This document shows positions 54,561 through 64,000 of a stretch of DNA of 64,000 bases, in pieces. How positions within the stretch are numbered: position 1 is the first letter of the stretch; the number at the start of each line of letters is the position of its first letter. The notes beneath the pieces were generated by a model, which saw nothing but the letters and a program-made list of their open reading frames with translations, ran no database searches and had not been told where the DNA came from. The stretch comes from Leguminivora glycinivorella (Eukaryota > Arthropoda > Insecta > Lepidoptera > Tortricidae), in the NCBI RefSeq assembly GCF_023078275.1, contig NC_062991.1, positions 4,464,001 through 4,528,000 on the forward strand. Direction: 5' to 3'. A program made the position numbers and the translations under genes.

Positions 54561-54771
54561 GAATAACTAAATAAAGTAAATAGTACTGCACATCCTTACA
54601 AAGATTGACAAAACATAAATTAATCGGTATTCGTCACTAGGACGTACTTACGTAAAAAGACGACTAAACTTTAGAAAAAACATTTGCGTACGGTATTTTT
54701 TTTAAATAATATTTTTTGTCAAAAGAACTGCTTCCATTTTAAATACAGCGCTTTTGCAACTCCTCTGGCCC

Positions 54772-54910
54772 CGTAGCCGAATGGCATATTTGCGATGCGA
54801 AACGCCGCATAAACGCAATCTATCTCTATCGCTCTTGCGTATTGGCGCGACTGAGCCAGACTATATTTCAGCAGCGAATCGCGTCGCAGAAATGCCATTC
54901 GGCTACGCAC
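54772..54910. mobile_element. Palindromic MITE (CGTAGCCGAATGGCAT ends)
   Basis: Sister of 43783-43926 with CCGTAGCCGAATGGCAT and ATGCCATTCGGCTACG ends. Confidence 0.8.
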
Positions 54911-55047
54911 TCTGGTGTTCCAAGCAACCATAAACAAAAGTTTACGGTTATTAGTTTATATTTAGGTGATTCGTCTGGTCATTTGCTTTCACCAAATAGA
55001 AGAGTTCTAACCCGGATGCTTTAGTCAGGTTCACTCCCGACTTAGTA

Positions 55048-55182
55048 CGATTTCACATTATCCGATCCGATATCGGATGACGGGAGGATTTCAGAGGCAA
55101 AAATCAAAGATGGCGGCTTAAATGTATGGGATATCGGTCCGACATCCGATATCGGATCGGATAATGTGAAAACGCACTTAGG
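55048..55182. mobile_element. Palindromic MITE (CCGATCCGATATCGGAT)
   Basis: TTTCACATTATCCGATCCGA and TCGGATCGGATAATGTGAAA are inverted; third copy of this family. Confidence 0.8.
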
Positions 55183-55564
55183 CCTTACAAGTAGTAAGTA
55201 GGTATATAAAATGACATATCAAATGATGAAACCGTGGGACCCTGAAGACCTAGCGAAAGAGGCAATCTAGGGGCTCTTCGTTATCCAATAAAATAAATGA
55301 TGTGTAGCCATCTGTCTCACTATTTTTACTTCTAACGAATATCCCGTCGACAAAACAGACCACAAATAAAAGTAACTTGCTTATTACGGACACAAAGACA
55401 TCATATGAAATGAAATCTGCAAACGGAGGATACCACAGACCACCCCAACTACTAGACTCGACAACTCAAAATCACTACACATAATGTTCTATTGTAATCA
55501 ACGCAACCGATCCAATTGTCAACATTTACAACCAGCATGTTTTTTTAAATGATATAGGCGAAAA

Positions 55565-55800
55565 GCAGAACTTATGTGCGAAATGTCATTTGATATTTGC
55601 CAGTCGCTTTTCGGTGAAGGAAAACATCGTGAGGAAACCGGACTAATTCCAATAAGGCCTAGTTAGGTACTTCGCGTTGGAAAGTCGCTTTCGTAAAACT
55701 AGTGCCTATGCCAAATCTTGGAATTAGTTGTCAAAGCGGACCCCAGGCTCCCATGAGCCGTGGCAAATGCCGGGATAACGCAAGGATGATGATGATGATG
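55565..55800 (+). mobile_element. SINE family 1, headless
   Basis: AACTTATGTGCGAAATGTCA to GCCGGGATAACGCAAGGATG with a (GAT)n tail at 55784-55802. The tRNA head is missing. Confidence 0.75.
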
Positions 55801-56000
55801 GTAGGCGAAAAGCAGACGAGCCGCCTGGTGGAAAACAGTCATCGCCGCCTATGGACATAAGCAACATCACGGGAGCCACTTACGCTGGGCCGACCTTTGA
55901 GAATCCTATACCTACTTCTTGAAGAACCCCATGTTATAGCGCAAGGGAAACACCTCGGAAGGCAGCTCATGCCACAATTTGCACGTTTTTGAAATATTTC
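55801..56000 (+). repeat. Lepidopteran interspersed repeat fragment
   Basis: AGGCGAAAAGCAGACGAGCC, GCCTGGTGGAAAACAGTCAT and CGCCGCCTATGGACATAAGC. Confidence 0.5.
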
Positions 56001-56097
56001 AATGAGTTTTCTAATAAACTGGACTATTATACTCTATAGGGGTGTACAATTGCGCTTCTCAAATCGAGGTATTTTATCAGTAAAATTGTATATACGT

Positions 56098-56390
56098 TTG
56101 GTATAGTACGAATTTTCTGAGATGATTTTTTTGGCTTTTGCCGTAATCTGTTAAACAAAAGCCTTTGTAAGTAACTTTTTTCGAAGATGACAAAACGTGT
56201 TATCTCCGAAAGGGCTTTTTATGGATTTGAACCTTATTACCATCATGATAGTTGCTTTTTAACTACACTGAGACTTTAGCGCGTGCCGTTTAAACAGGAG
56301 CTAGCCGCCGTGAATAATAGAAACAAAGGTTTTTGTTTAACAGATTACGGCAAAATCCAAAAAAACATCTAAGAAAATTCATACTATAAC
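56098..56390. mobile_element. Inverted-repeat element with arms of about 70 bp
   Basis: TGGTATAGTACGAATTTTCT..GCCGTAATCTGTTAAACAAA faces TTTGTTTAACAGATTACGGC..AGAAAATTCATACTATAACC. The interior has no ORF. Confidence 0.7.
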
Positions 56391-56723
56391 CACGCGCTCG
56401 TTATAAATGCATCATAATGCGGTGTCTATGAAGTCTGAGGTTACTGGTTACCCACACATAAGGAAATGAACCAATATTAGTCAAGAACGTCATGATATTA
56501 TCGCTAATCATGTCCGACATTTTCCTTCGGATATATCCGTGTTAAGAAATAGGTCATGTGGAATTAGAGGAAATGGAGGTAAGAAGCCGTACGTTGTCAT
56601 TGTAAGTTTTATATAGCTCTTGGTTCTCCATAACATAAAAAGTAAGCAAAAACAGAAGATACTTTGCTTTGAAGTTCGATAACATAACCTTGAAAACTAC
56701 TTATCGTTATTTTAGTATAGATA

Positions 56724-57071
56724 CTAACTTTTGCCCACGGCTTCGCTCGCGTTAGAAAGAGACAAAAAGTAGCCTATGTCACTCTCCATCCCTTCAATAT
56801 CACCACTTAAAGAATCAAGTCAATTCGTCGTTTTGTCGTGAAAGACGGACAAAAAACGGACACACACACTTTCCCATTTATAATATTAGTATGGACTAAC
56901 TTTTGTTCGCGGCTTCGCTCGCGTTCGAAAGAGACAAAAAGTAGCCTATGTCACTCTCCATCCCTTCAATATCACCACTTAAAGAATCAAGTCAATTCGT
57001 CGCTCCGTTTTGCCGTGAAAGACGGACAAAACGGACACACACACTTTCCCATTTATAATATTAATATGGAT
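56724..57071 (-). mobile_element. Head-to-tail dimer of the short Helitron-like element
   Basis: Two reverse copies (56724-56895, 56894-57071) share CTTTTG.TC.CGGCTTCGCTC, CTATGTCACTCTCCATCCCT and CACACACACTTTCCCATTTA and abut directly. The 90-codon frame across them is an artefact. Confidence 0.7.
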
Positions 57072-57239
57072 AGTAACAGCTACAATTACATGCCTACGAT
57101 TTTTTTTTAACAGACATCCAATAGAAACTAGTTTTCTCACCTTTAAAATGAATAATTATGACATCCGTATCGACAAAAGTTTAGAACATACCTGAAACAA
57201 AGAAATAAATATTATTAGGTCATTGTTACTGTATTAAGA

Positions 57240-57765
57240 CGATACAGGAGGGGTCAATTCTCCATACAAACGCTCTCAACTATTTCCTCCCTGGTTTTTG
57301 AAGATAGAGCAATGAGTTTTTCATCACAGATTATTATTATTTTTATCTGTGTCGGACCGTTTTTTTTTTTTAATATTTTTATTTTTAAAGATGCTAGAGC
57401 CAATCAAAAATTTCCAAAAACGGCATTTTTCATTATGGCGCAAAAAAATGTGTAATACTCAAGATTGGTAACAATTAGCCAAAAAAATCTAACGGTCCGA
57501 CACAGATTATTTCATTGTTATTCAGATTCTCAAATTTTGTAACGATTGATTAAGTTTTGAAGGAGGAAACAGTCGAGAGCGGAACCTCGATTTTAAAGAT
57601 TTTTTCGCAATATCTTTCAACTGAGTTGTTCTTAATGGACGATTTTTTTTCGATAAATCTAATTAATAACACTAGTATATTATTAAACTAGGATTCCCAA
57701 AAAGATAGGGGGGCTCCTTTCAATTTTAGGCTTTTAGCATTTTCGCTCCTGTAGCGTCTTAATTT
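57240..57765 (+). repeat. Interspersed repeat E, second copy
   Basis: Inverse of 26965-27490, starting GGAGGGGTCAATTCTCCATA and ending TTTTCGCTCCTGTAGCGTCT. Confidence 0.7.
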
Positions 57766-57769
57766 ATAG

Positions 57770-58425
57770 TCATTGTGCTAGTTTTCGTAAACTTCTAGTT
57801 TTTGTTCTTAGAGTTCTAGTTGTCGTCCACATGGAGAAATTGGAATATAAATGTACCTTGCTGTACAAATATGGATTTATTGCAAGTCTTGACTAAGCAG
57901 TGTAGATAGAACGAGGTATGAGGTTTTATATTTTATCAAATTCAATATTAATAAGTAACCAGTTACTTGCCAGCCAATAAATAGCCAGTTACTTGATTTT
58001 GGTTACCTTACAAAGTTAGAAGCAGTCTAAATAAGTATTGTTATGTACAAACATTACCAAAGGGAAAGTTAATAAAGGCAAAGCTTCTGAGTCAAGATAA
58101 CATCACAAGACAATGCCGTACATAATTTATTATAGTCAGGCAAAAACGTTGCGGCTAGGCCTCAAGTTAAACTACCGGTTGATACACAAGGCTGGAAAGA
58201 GCTAAAAACAAGAATGAGTCTCACAACACAAATTAACGTCCAGTGCATGTGCCGCGTGGAACAGAAAGACATGAACACCCTGCCAAAAGCGGACGTGGGC
58301 ATCAAGACAAATAATTCTAAAATTCACAGTCCATTGAGACAGCTCAACAAGAAAGGGTGCTTAACCAATCGTTATATGAAGGTTACCTGTGTGGTGACAG
58401 GTTAAGAATTTCACCACCCCTTTCT
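57770..58425. other. Stretch with nothing recognised
   Basis: Contains a 63-codon frame (58214-58405) without recognisable motifs; no repeat pair seen. Confidence 0.4.
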
Positions 58426-58429
58426 TCCT

Positions 58430-58770
58430 GTGGGTGTCGTAGAAGGTGACTGTGGGATATGGGTTAAATTGTGGCGTAAGCGAGAGGCTGGCAACCTGTC
58501 ACTGCAATGTCACAGTTTCGTTTTCTTTAACCCCTTATTTGCCAAGAGTGGCACTGAAGCTTTAGTAGTTTCATGTGTTCTGCCTACCCCTTTATGGGAT
58601 ACAGGCGTGATTGTATGTATGTATGTATGTATGTATATGAAGGTGGGTGAACGACATTCGGAAGGTTTCGAGTTACAACTAAGATGAGACTAGCTGAGGA
58701 CCGGGCGTACTAAAAGAGAAGCATGCTCAGCAGTGGGCGATACAAGGCTGATATGATCATGATGATAAAG
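58430..58770 (+). mobile_element. LINE 3' tails
   Basis: CTGGCAACCTGTCACTGCAA to CAGGCGTGATTGTATG with (TATG)n at 58614-58637; the reverse copy is at 29955-30130. Next to it, 58690-58770 ends an ORF2-like peptide (EACSAVGDTR-like region, GCTCAGCAGTGGGCGATACA) followed by (ATG/GAT)n, as in RTE-type tails. Confidence 0.55.
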
Positions 58771-58944
58771 ATATAGGTACGTACTACGTAGCGGCAAAAA
58801 CGCAAACTGTATTACCGGATACGGAACACATTAATACGAAAAAGCATTAAAGAAAGATGCCTATTTCATTGGCCCGTTGAGTTTGCCTGGACCGGTACGG
58901 AGTATAGGTATAGGTATCAATATCAACACTATAAACTGTTTAAA

Positions 58945-59100
58945 TGTCATCCATATATGTGAGTGTGTTTCGTAAAACGTCCCATTTGTCGGTTGCATTA
59001 AGGCGAGATTTACTTGTAAATTAATATGAATAAACTGACAAAGCGGCTTCATAGCAATCAACAAAGTGGATCGTTTTTCCTGTGCACACTCACATATTAC
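58945..59100 (-). mobile_element. MITE-like element, sister of 5445-5600
   Basis: TGTGAGTGTGTTTCGTAAAACG and CCTGTGCACACTCACATAT ends, with AAGGCGAGATTTACTTGTA inside. Confidence 0.55.
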
Positions 59101-59109
59101 GTCTCGCAA

Positions 59110-59565
59110 TACTTAAGGAAATCATTTTGTAATTGAAATCCAGTAAGACATATAAATGCCATACGATAATAATAATATCTCGACTTTTTGTAAAGTCCTT
59201 CTCAGCAATGCTTTTTTGCGTTCGATCTCTTTCACACCTAATATTACGGCATGGCATGATCCCCGCTGCCTCCCTTTAGGCACTGTGACGTAAGACCCTA
59301 ATAAGGAACGTCAAAACTCAAGTATTGCAGTATAGTTTGCTGCCCTGTCCGTCTGTATGTCAGCAACCCAAACTAAGTAACACCCCTCGTCACGCGTCAA
59401 GCGTAAACCGCGGAAGGGGTGGGCACCAAAAATTGGTTTTCGGCTCGGCTGAGCGTTTTATTAATTGGTTAAGGGATGCTTTTTATTAACCACTGGGTAT
59501 TCAGTTTTGTTTTGTGTGGTTGTTTTGTTGCACGTCCATTTTAGGAGATAAATTATAGGTACAGT
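59110..59565. other. Stretch with nothing recognised
   Basis: No coding or repeat assignment can be supported. Confidence 0.4.
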
Positions 59566-59567
59566 AA

Positions 59568-59893
59568 ATCATCATCATCCTCATGCGGTATCCCGGCATT
59601 TTGCCACGGCTCATGGGAGCCTGGGGTCCGCTTTGACAACTAATCCCAAGATTTGGCATAGGCACTAGTTTTACGAAAGCGACTGCCATCTGACCTTTCA
59701 ACCCCAAGGGTAACTAGGCCTTATTGGGATTAGTCCGGTTTCCTCACGATGTTTTTCCTTCACCGAAAAGCGACTGGCAAATATCAAATGACATTTCGCA
59801 CATAAGTGAAAAACTCATTGGTGCGAGCCGGGGTTCGAACCCGCGACCTCCAGAACGAAAGTCGCACGCCCTTACCGCTAGGCTACCAGCGCT
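59568..59893 (-). mobile_element. tRNA-derived SINE (family 1), complete
   Basis: The complement starts AAGCGCTGGTAGCCTAGCGG and has GCGGGTTCGAACCCCGGCTC, ATGTGCGAAATGTCATTTGA and CAGATGGCAGTCGCTTTCGT. It ends in ATGAGGATGATGATG. Confidence 0.85.
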
Positions 59894-60292
59894 TCAAAAC
59901 TTACCAATAATTATATATTTATATAAATAAGTTTTAGCCTATTCAACTTCTAACACTGATTTAGTATTAAAATCGGTAAGAAATATTTTTTTTATTATTT
60001 TTCCCAGAGTCAGAAAACCATTGTCTATCACATATTATATCAAATATCTCGATATAAGAAAAATTCATGCATTTAAGGGTTAATAGGTTTAAAGATATTT
60101 ATTCTCATAAAAGACATACAAGTCTTACACGAGAACAGAATTTCAAAGTAAAAATAATCTTATTTACGGTAGCATACAAAGTCGCTCAAGTTAAGAGGTA
60201 CACGCTCACGCAACTTTTTTTAAGGCATACATCATATAACGGGCATACATCTAGGACTAGGATAGGCCTTTGGGATCCATTCCTTTAGTGTA

Positions 60293-60440
60293 AGACCTGA
60301 CGAAACGTTCGGTGGGGTGAGCAGCGGCGCGACCGACCGTGCGTCCATCCTATTCAGCGTCGACTCAGGACACTTGCATGAGCTTCAATTGTTTGACATC
60401 CACGCCGCACGCCCAATATGACCGTGCACTCAGAGGCCTT
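60293..60440. mobile_element. MITE with GTGCGTCCA core
   Basis: Shares GCGTCGACTCAGGACACTTG and TTGTTTGACATCCACGCCGC with 37372-37530 and 41365-41528. Confidence 0.6.
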
Positions 60441-60766
60441 AAAGGTGACAGTTCCTCGTTGTATGGCAATGCTGAACATTGAGCGAGGAAGCCGCCAGCT
60501 CTTGGGACACCAGTTTCATCAACCAGACATTTTCTGCAAAAAAACTGCGCGCTGGAACTTTGAGTTGTGAACATAGGACTTTTGACGCAGGTTTTTACGT
60601 GAAAAGCTGAACGTTGCACGGTGTTAAAAGTGTGCTCGTGAGCCATGACTTTGTTCGATAGTAGCTTTTAGTAAAGTGATAGCTGGACTTTACAAATAGC
60701 TTCGAAGCTCCGATGGATTTTACGGTGTGGATCCGATTCGCAATGTCTCTCTACGGGTTGGACAGC

Positions 60767-60902
60767 AGGGTTAGTAGCACATGATAGGCGTGAGAGTATG
60801 TCGCCGCGAGATAGACTACCCGTCCTTATGGCATGAATAATTAGAAGACGTGTTATTTATCTTGCGGCGACATACTCTCGCGCCAATCATGTGCTAACCC
60901 TG
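60767..60902. mobile_element. Palindromic MITE (GAGAGTATGTCGCCGC arms)
   Basis: CAGGGTTAGTAGCACATGAT..GAGAGTATGTCGCCGC faces GCGGCGACATACTCTCGC..ATCATGTGCTAACCCTG. Confidence 0.8.
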
Positions 60903-60960
60903 CAGACATGACCATGTGGATAGTGGGGTGCTTGGATTCGGATTCGACACCATATTTGTA

Positions 60961-61229
60961 TAACCTAACCAAAAAATTAAAATTTTGACAAAAACCCCGA
61001 CCGCGACATAGTGTACCGATTTTCATGAAACATGGCTAAGAACACTCCCAACTAACTCAGCTTACAAACAAAACAAACTAAATCGAAATCGGTTCATCCG
61101 TTCGGGAGCTACGATGCCACAGACAGACACACACACAGTCATACAAACAGACAAACAGACAGACTAACAAACAGACTGACAGACACGTCAAACTTATAAC
61201 ACCCCGTCGTTTTTGCATCGGAGGTTAAA
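60961..61229 (+). repeat. CAGA-microsatellite repeat family, full copy
   Basis: AACCTAACCAAAAAATTAAA, ACCGATTTTCATGAAACATG, a CAGACAGACA array at about 61120-61185, and CGTCGTTTTTGCATCGGAGG at the end. Confidence 0.8.
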
Positions 61230-61836
61230 AAACACCTGATGGCAGATTCACACACAGATCTTAGCAGCTTACTGTGATAGAGAATAGCCTGATTTCCTGG
61301 AATCGTAACTCGAGTTTTTATAGAAATCTATAAAGCACCAGTAAACATTCTAATCTTTTGTAGCTTAATCTCAAAGGGCAAGAAGAGAGGGCGTGGGGGT
61401 ATCTTCAAAGGTCTCATAACCGATTGAGCAACGTCTTGGAAAATTAAACGGCGTCGATTCTCGAATAAGCGGAAAGATGTGAGATCGGACCCTGACCCGA
61501 TATCAGGAATCAATGCTGTCCTTTTTTAATGATATTGGTTTGAAGGAGTAAGATTGTTTTGTAGCGTGAGATTTGTTGAAAGAGATTTCGACTAAAAATG
61601 TTTGCTTTTTTTAAATAGATTATTTGAATCCATTTGGCGTTGGTTGAGGTAACTGGTGACCGATGAGCTGGCGGCTTCCTGGCACAACGTATCAGCATTG
61701 CGATACAGGGAGGAAAAGTTGACAGTATCTTGGGCTAGGGCTATTTTAGACATTAGCTAGCTTTTAAGTCTAGTCTTAGTTTCTCATATATTATGTAAAT
61801 ATGTTCATGTAAACGCTGCAAGCACTGCAATGAATG
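61230..61836. other. Stretch with nothing recognised
   Basis: No supported gene or repeat family; small minus-strand ORFs here have no recognisable motif. Confidence 0.4.
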
Positions 61837-61837
61837 C

Positions 61838-62160
61838 AAGCGCTGGTAACCTAGCGGTAAGTACGCGCAACTTTCGTTCCGGAGGTCGCGGGTTCGAACA
61901 CCGGTTCGCACCAATGAGTTTTTCGGAATTTATGTGCGAAATGTCATTTGATATTTGCCAGTCGCTTTTCGGTGAAGGAAAACATCGTGAGTAAACCAGA
62001 TTAATTTCAATAAGGTCTAGTTTTCCCCTCGGGTTGGAAGGTCAGATGGCAGTCGCTTTCGTAAAAACTAGCTACGCCAAATCTTGGGATTAGTTGTCAA
62101 AGCGGACCCCAGGCTCCCATGAGCCGTGGCAAGTGCCGGGATAACGCTAGGAGGATGATT
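61838..62160 (+). mobile_element. tRNA-derived SINE (family 1), complete
   Basis: The head AAGCGCTGGTAACCTAGCGG and GCGGGTTCGAACACCGGTTC are followed by the full body to GCCGGGATAACGCTAGGAGG and ATGAT. Confidence 0.85.
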
Positions 62161-62255
62161 TCTCTTTATCAAGAAAGTCAGGTCAAGGTCAGTTTGAATT
62201 TAAACACCGCGCTCGTTTAGCGACTTCCGCTGCTGACTAGGTAAAGATCATCATT

Positions 62256-62480
62256 TCAGCCGATCGCCCACTGCTCAGCATAGGCCTCCCTTCCTGTAAG
62301 CCACTTATCCCAGTCCTGGGCTAGTCTCATCCAGAAGTGCCCCGCAGTTTTTCGAATGTCGTCCACCCAACGAGCCAACGGATGCCAGGCGCTTCTTACA
62401 TCCGATAGCGGCCACCATTCGGTCAACATTTTGGCCCACATGCCATCACTCTGTCTGGCAACATGTCCCGCCCAATTCCA
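62256..62480 (-). pseudogene. LINE ORF2 C-terminal fragment
   Basis: The minus frame reads WNWAGHVARQSDGMWAKM, then RWVDDIRKTAGHFWMRLAQD, then AYAEQWAIG and a stop. The W-AGH-x-AR, RW-x-DDI-x-K-x-AG and AQ-x-x-x-W order is the standard C-terminal end of insect non-LTR ORF2 (RTE-like). Everything upstream is missing, so this is a 5'-truncated dead copy. Confidence 0.75.
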
Positions 62481-62723
62481 CTACTTCTTTATAGCTGCAG
62501 TAAATTTAGCATAAACTCCAAAAATATCATTATGCATCAAGTTACCGTCTTGCCGAATTGGCACAGATCCGTCGGACATTAAAATCTGCTCCAACGGAAC
62601 CTCAGATCCAGATTTATGCCGGCGCGAGCATAAATTGCAGTTCCTGCTAAATGTATCCATTACACGTTGACACTTTTTAGGGGGGAGTTCCACTTGCGCG
62701 TTTTGAGTTAATGTCTTCTGCAT
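62481..62723 (-). CDS. Hypothetical ORF, 80 codons
   Basis: Open minus-strand frame starting MQKTLTQNAQVELPPKKCQR and containing CNLCSRRH, a compact Cys/His cluster. It ends at a TAG just upstream of the LINE fragment in transcription order. Its composition looks more protein-like than the neighbouring chance ORFs, but I know no family for it. It may be an exon or a transposon remnant. Confidence 0.3.
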   Translation of the reverse strand: MQKTLTQNAQVELPPKKCQRVMDTFSRNCNLCSRRHKSGSEVPLEQILMSDGSVPIRQDGNLMHNDIFGVYAKFTAAIKK

Positions 62724-62822
62724 GAAGAGGTACTCAATAATTTCTTAAGTACCTCTATAATTCAGCCACACAATTATAGAGGAAGAGTTTCAATATTTCT
62801 GCTCGACCGATTCTACAAGCAC

Positions 62823-62861
62823 TATAAAAGCCACGAAACAAACAGCTTTCTGGCTTTCAGT
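62823..62861 (+). promoter_or_regulatory. Weak core promoter candidate (TATAAAA and TCAGT)
   Basis: TATAAAA at 62823-62829 and TCAGT at 62857-62861 are 36 bp apart, slightly longer than usual. An ACCATGG follows at 62881-62887. The downstream frame soon enters repeats, so no gene is called. Confidence 0.25.
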
Positions 62862-62926
62862 TCTACTGCAACAGCTCTTACCATGGAGGATAAGGCCTTT
62901 AAATTCGGCAACCTCAAAGACGCATG

Positions 62927-63769
62927 TAGGGGAAAGTGGGGTAAAACCGGGACCTTAAGGAAAAAAAAGAATAAAAAAATGATTATTAGAAAAATAAACA
63001 AAATTTAATAGCCTCTGCTTAATTTACTTAATTGACAACACATTTATTAGGTGAAAACACTGTTAGCATTATCACACGTAGAATAACACAATCAACTTCA
63101 AATCTCACTATTTTACGTTTTTGCCCCAAGGGTAGTCCAAAGCCGGGTATACCCGGTTTTGGAACAGCTGCTATACCCGATATTACCCCGGCAACGATAG
63201 CAATGGACCTCGTCAAGATCTTCAAGTTTCATTTTCATTGATTGCTCACTCCAAGATTGTCGTGTTGCAGTTATTTTATAATTTTGCGGCATTTTCTTTA
63301 GATCTGTAACAATTATTTAAATTATATAAAAACAAAACACCTGACTCAGTTACTTGTACAAAACCGGGTACTACCCGGTATTACCCCGTACGGTTTTGAC
63401 CCAAACGTACCTACAAGAAACTAAAAAATCCACTAATCTAAAAAGATGTTACAATAACAATCAAAGTTATGTTTGTTCAAATGTACAACATACTTAATCG
63501 TATAAAAAATACAAATGGTACTTACCTCAACGTACGAAAGATTAGTCTGCTTATGAATTCCATGAAATTTTAGATCAAACACTGCTAAAAACTTTTTTCT
63601 TTAATTATTTTTACACACCGGCACGCACGCCTTCTAACTTTTGTTGAAATACTAACCAAGATGGCTGACAGCTGTCACCAAAGCACGCGTAAATTTGAAT
63701 CGATCTAAGTAGCCATACTGCCACGTCCCGGTTTTACCCCCATACCCGGTTTTGGACTAATCTCCCCTA
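62927..63769. mobile_element. TA-flanked inverted-repeat element, 843 bp, with CCGGGTA iterations
   Basis: TAGGGGAAAGTGGGGTAAAA and TTTTGGACTAATCTCCCCTA are imperfect inverted ends, each starting at TA. CCCGGTTTT.. / AAAACCGGG words recur at both ends and inside (63141-63160 reads GCCGGGTATACCCGGTTTTG; also 63360-63390 and 63727-63757). No transposase. Probably Tc1/mariner-like and non-autonomous. Confidence 0.7.
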
Positions 63770-63774
63770 CGTCG

Positions 63775-63860
63775 GGAGTTGCTGGCGTCTATAGGCTACG
63801 GTCATTGCTTACCAACAGGCGGGTTGTAAGCTTGTATGCCACCGACGAACTATAAAAAAA
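63775..63860 (+). repeat. Lepidopteran interspersed repeat
   Basis: GTTGCTGGCGTCTATAGGCT, ACCAACAGGCGGGTTGTAAG and TATGCCACCGACGAACTATA match the complement of 54434-54560. Confidence 0.6.
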
Positions 63861-64000
63861 TCATTGTTTTCAAAACGCTTAGTTGCACTTCAGGTGTGCG
63901 TCAACAGAGTAAATTCGAAAACATTGAATATGACGATAATCGTGCGTTAGTCGCGCGACAATCGCACCGTCGCAACAGCGCCCTGTAGCTGGCCGCGGTC

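Noticed and set aside
62883..63855. A 43-codon frame that would result if the TA-flanked element at 62927-63769 were removed, after a TATA box and ACCATGG
   Set aside because: Its second half is the common interspersed repeat also found at 54434-54560, so the open frame is accidental.

Overview
The window looks like lepidopteran (moth or butterfly) nuclear DNA. It is AT-rich, has no dense gene array, and is packed with short interspersed elements: tRNA-headed SINEs, many palindromic MITEs, hAT-type insertions with 8-bp target duplications, Helitron-like elements with A|T insertion sites, LINE tails, and CAGA/TCCG microsatellite-bearing repeats. The host class is an inference from the repeat families; I could not run a database search.

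Layout. 1-3075 is a large inverted repeat whose arms are built from tandem degenerate units of about 330-375 bp. 3100-7700 is repeat mosaic. 8657-12588 holds the only convincing host-type genes: two tandem, intronless paralogs (429 codons, and a 434-codon-equivalent copy broken by a one-base frameshift). They derive from a Tc1/mariner-IS630 type (DDE_3-like) transposase but have lost catalytic residues, so they look exapted. 13000-32300 is repeat mosaic with well-defined nested insertions. 32300-38500 is sparse. 38906-39075 holds a TATA + TCAGT core promoter followed by what looks like a first exon of a THAP-domain protein, possibly decayed. 39900-44200 contains a tandem tRNA-like array and more MITEs.

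44284-50092 is a 5.8-kb Ty3/Gypsy-type LTR retrotransposon. Its two 138-bp LTRs are identical by eye and it is flanked by ATAG 4-bp duplications, so it is a young insertion. Its order is LTR, primer-binding site, a 106-codon single-pass membrane ORF, gag, pol in the +1 frame, polypurine tract, LTR. Pol has protease, RT, RNase H and the second half of the integrase core. The integrase zinc finger and first catalytic Asp are missing, so the copy is probably not autonomous. There is no env ORF after pol. It sits inside a copy of the hairpin repeat seen whole at 3844-3958.

50100-64000 is again repeat mosaic: SINEs, LINE C-terminal fragments, MITEs, an hAT element nested in a larger inverted-repeat element, and a TA-flanked 843-bp element near the end.

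The most interesting signals are the tandem transposase-derived genes with a shared promoter motif and shared acidic tail, the extra membrane ORF and deleted integrase of the retroelement, the 3-kb inverted repeat, and the several insertions whose empty sites can be read from sister repeats in this same window.
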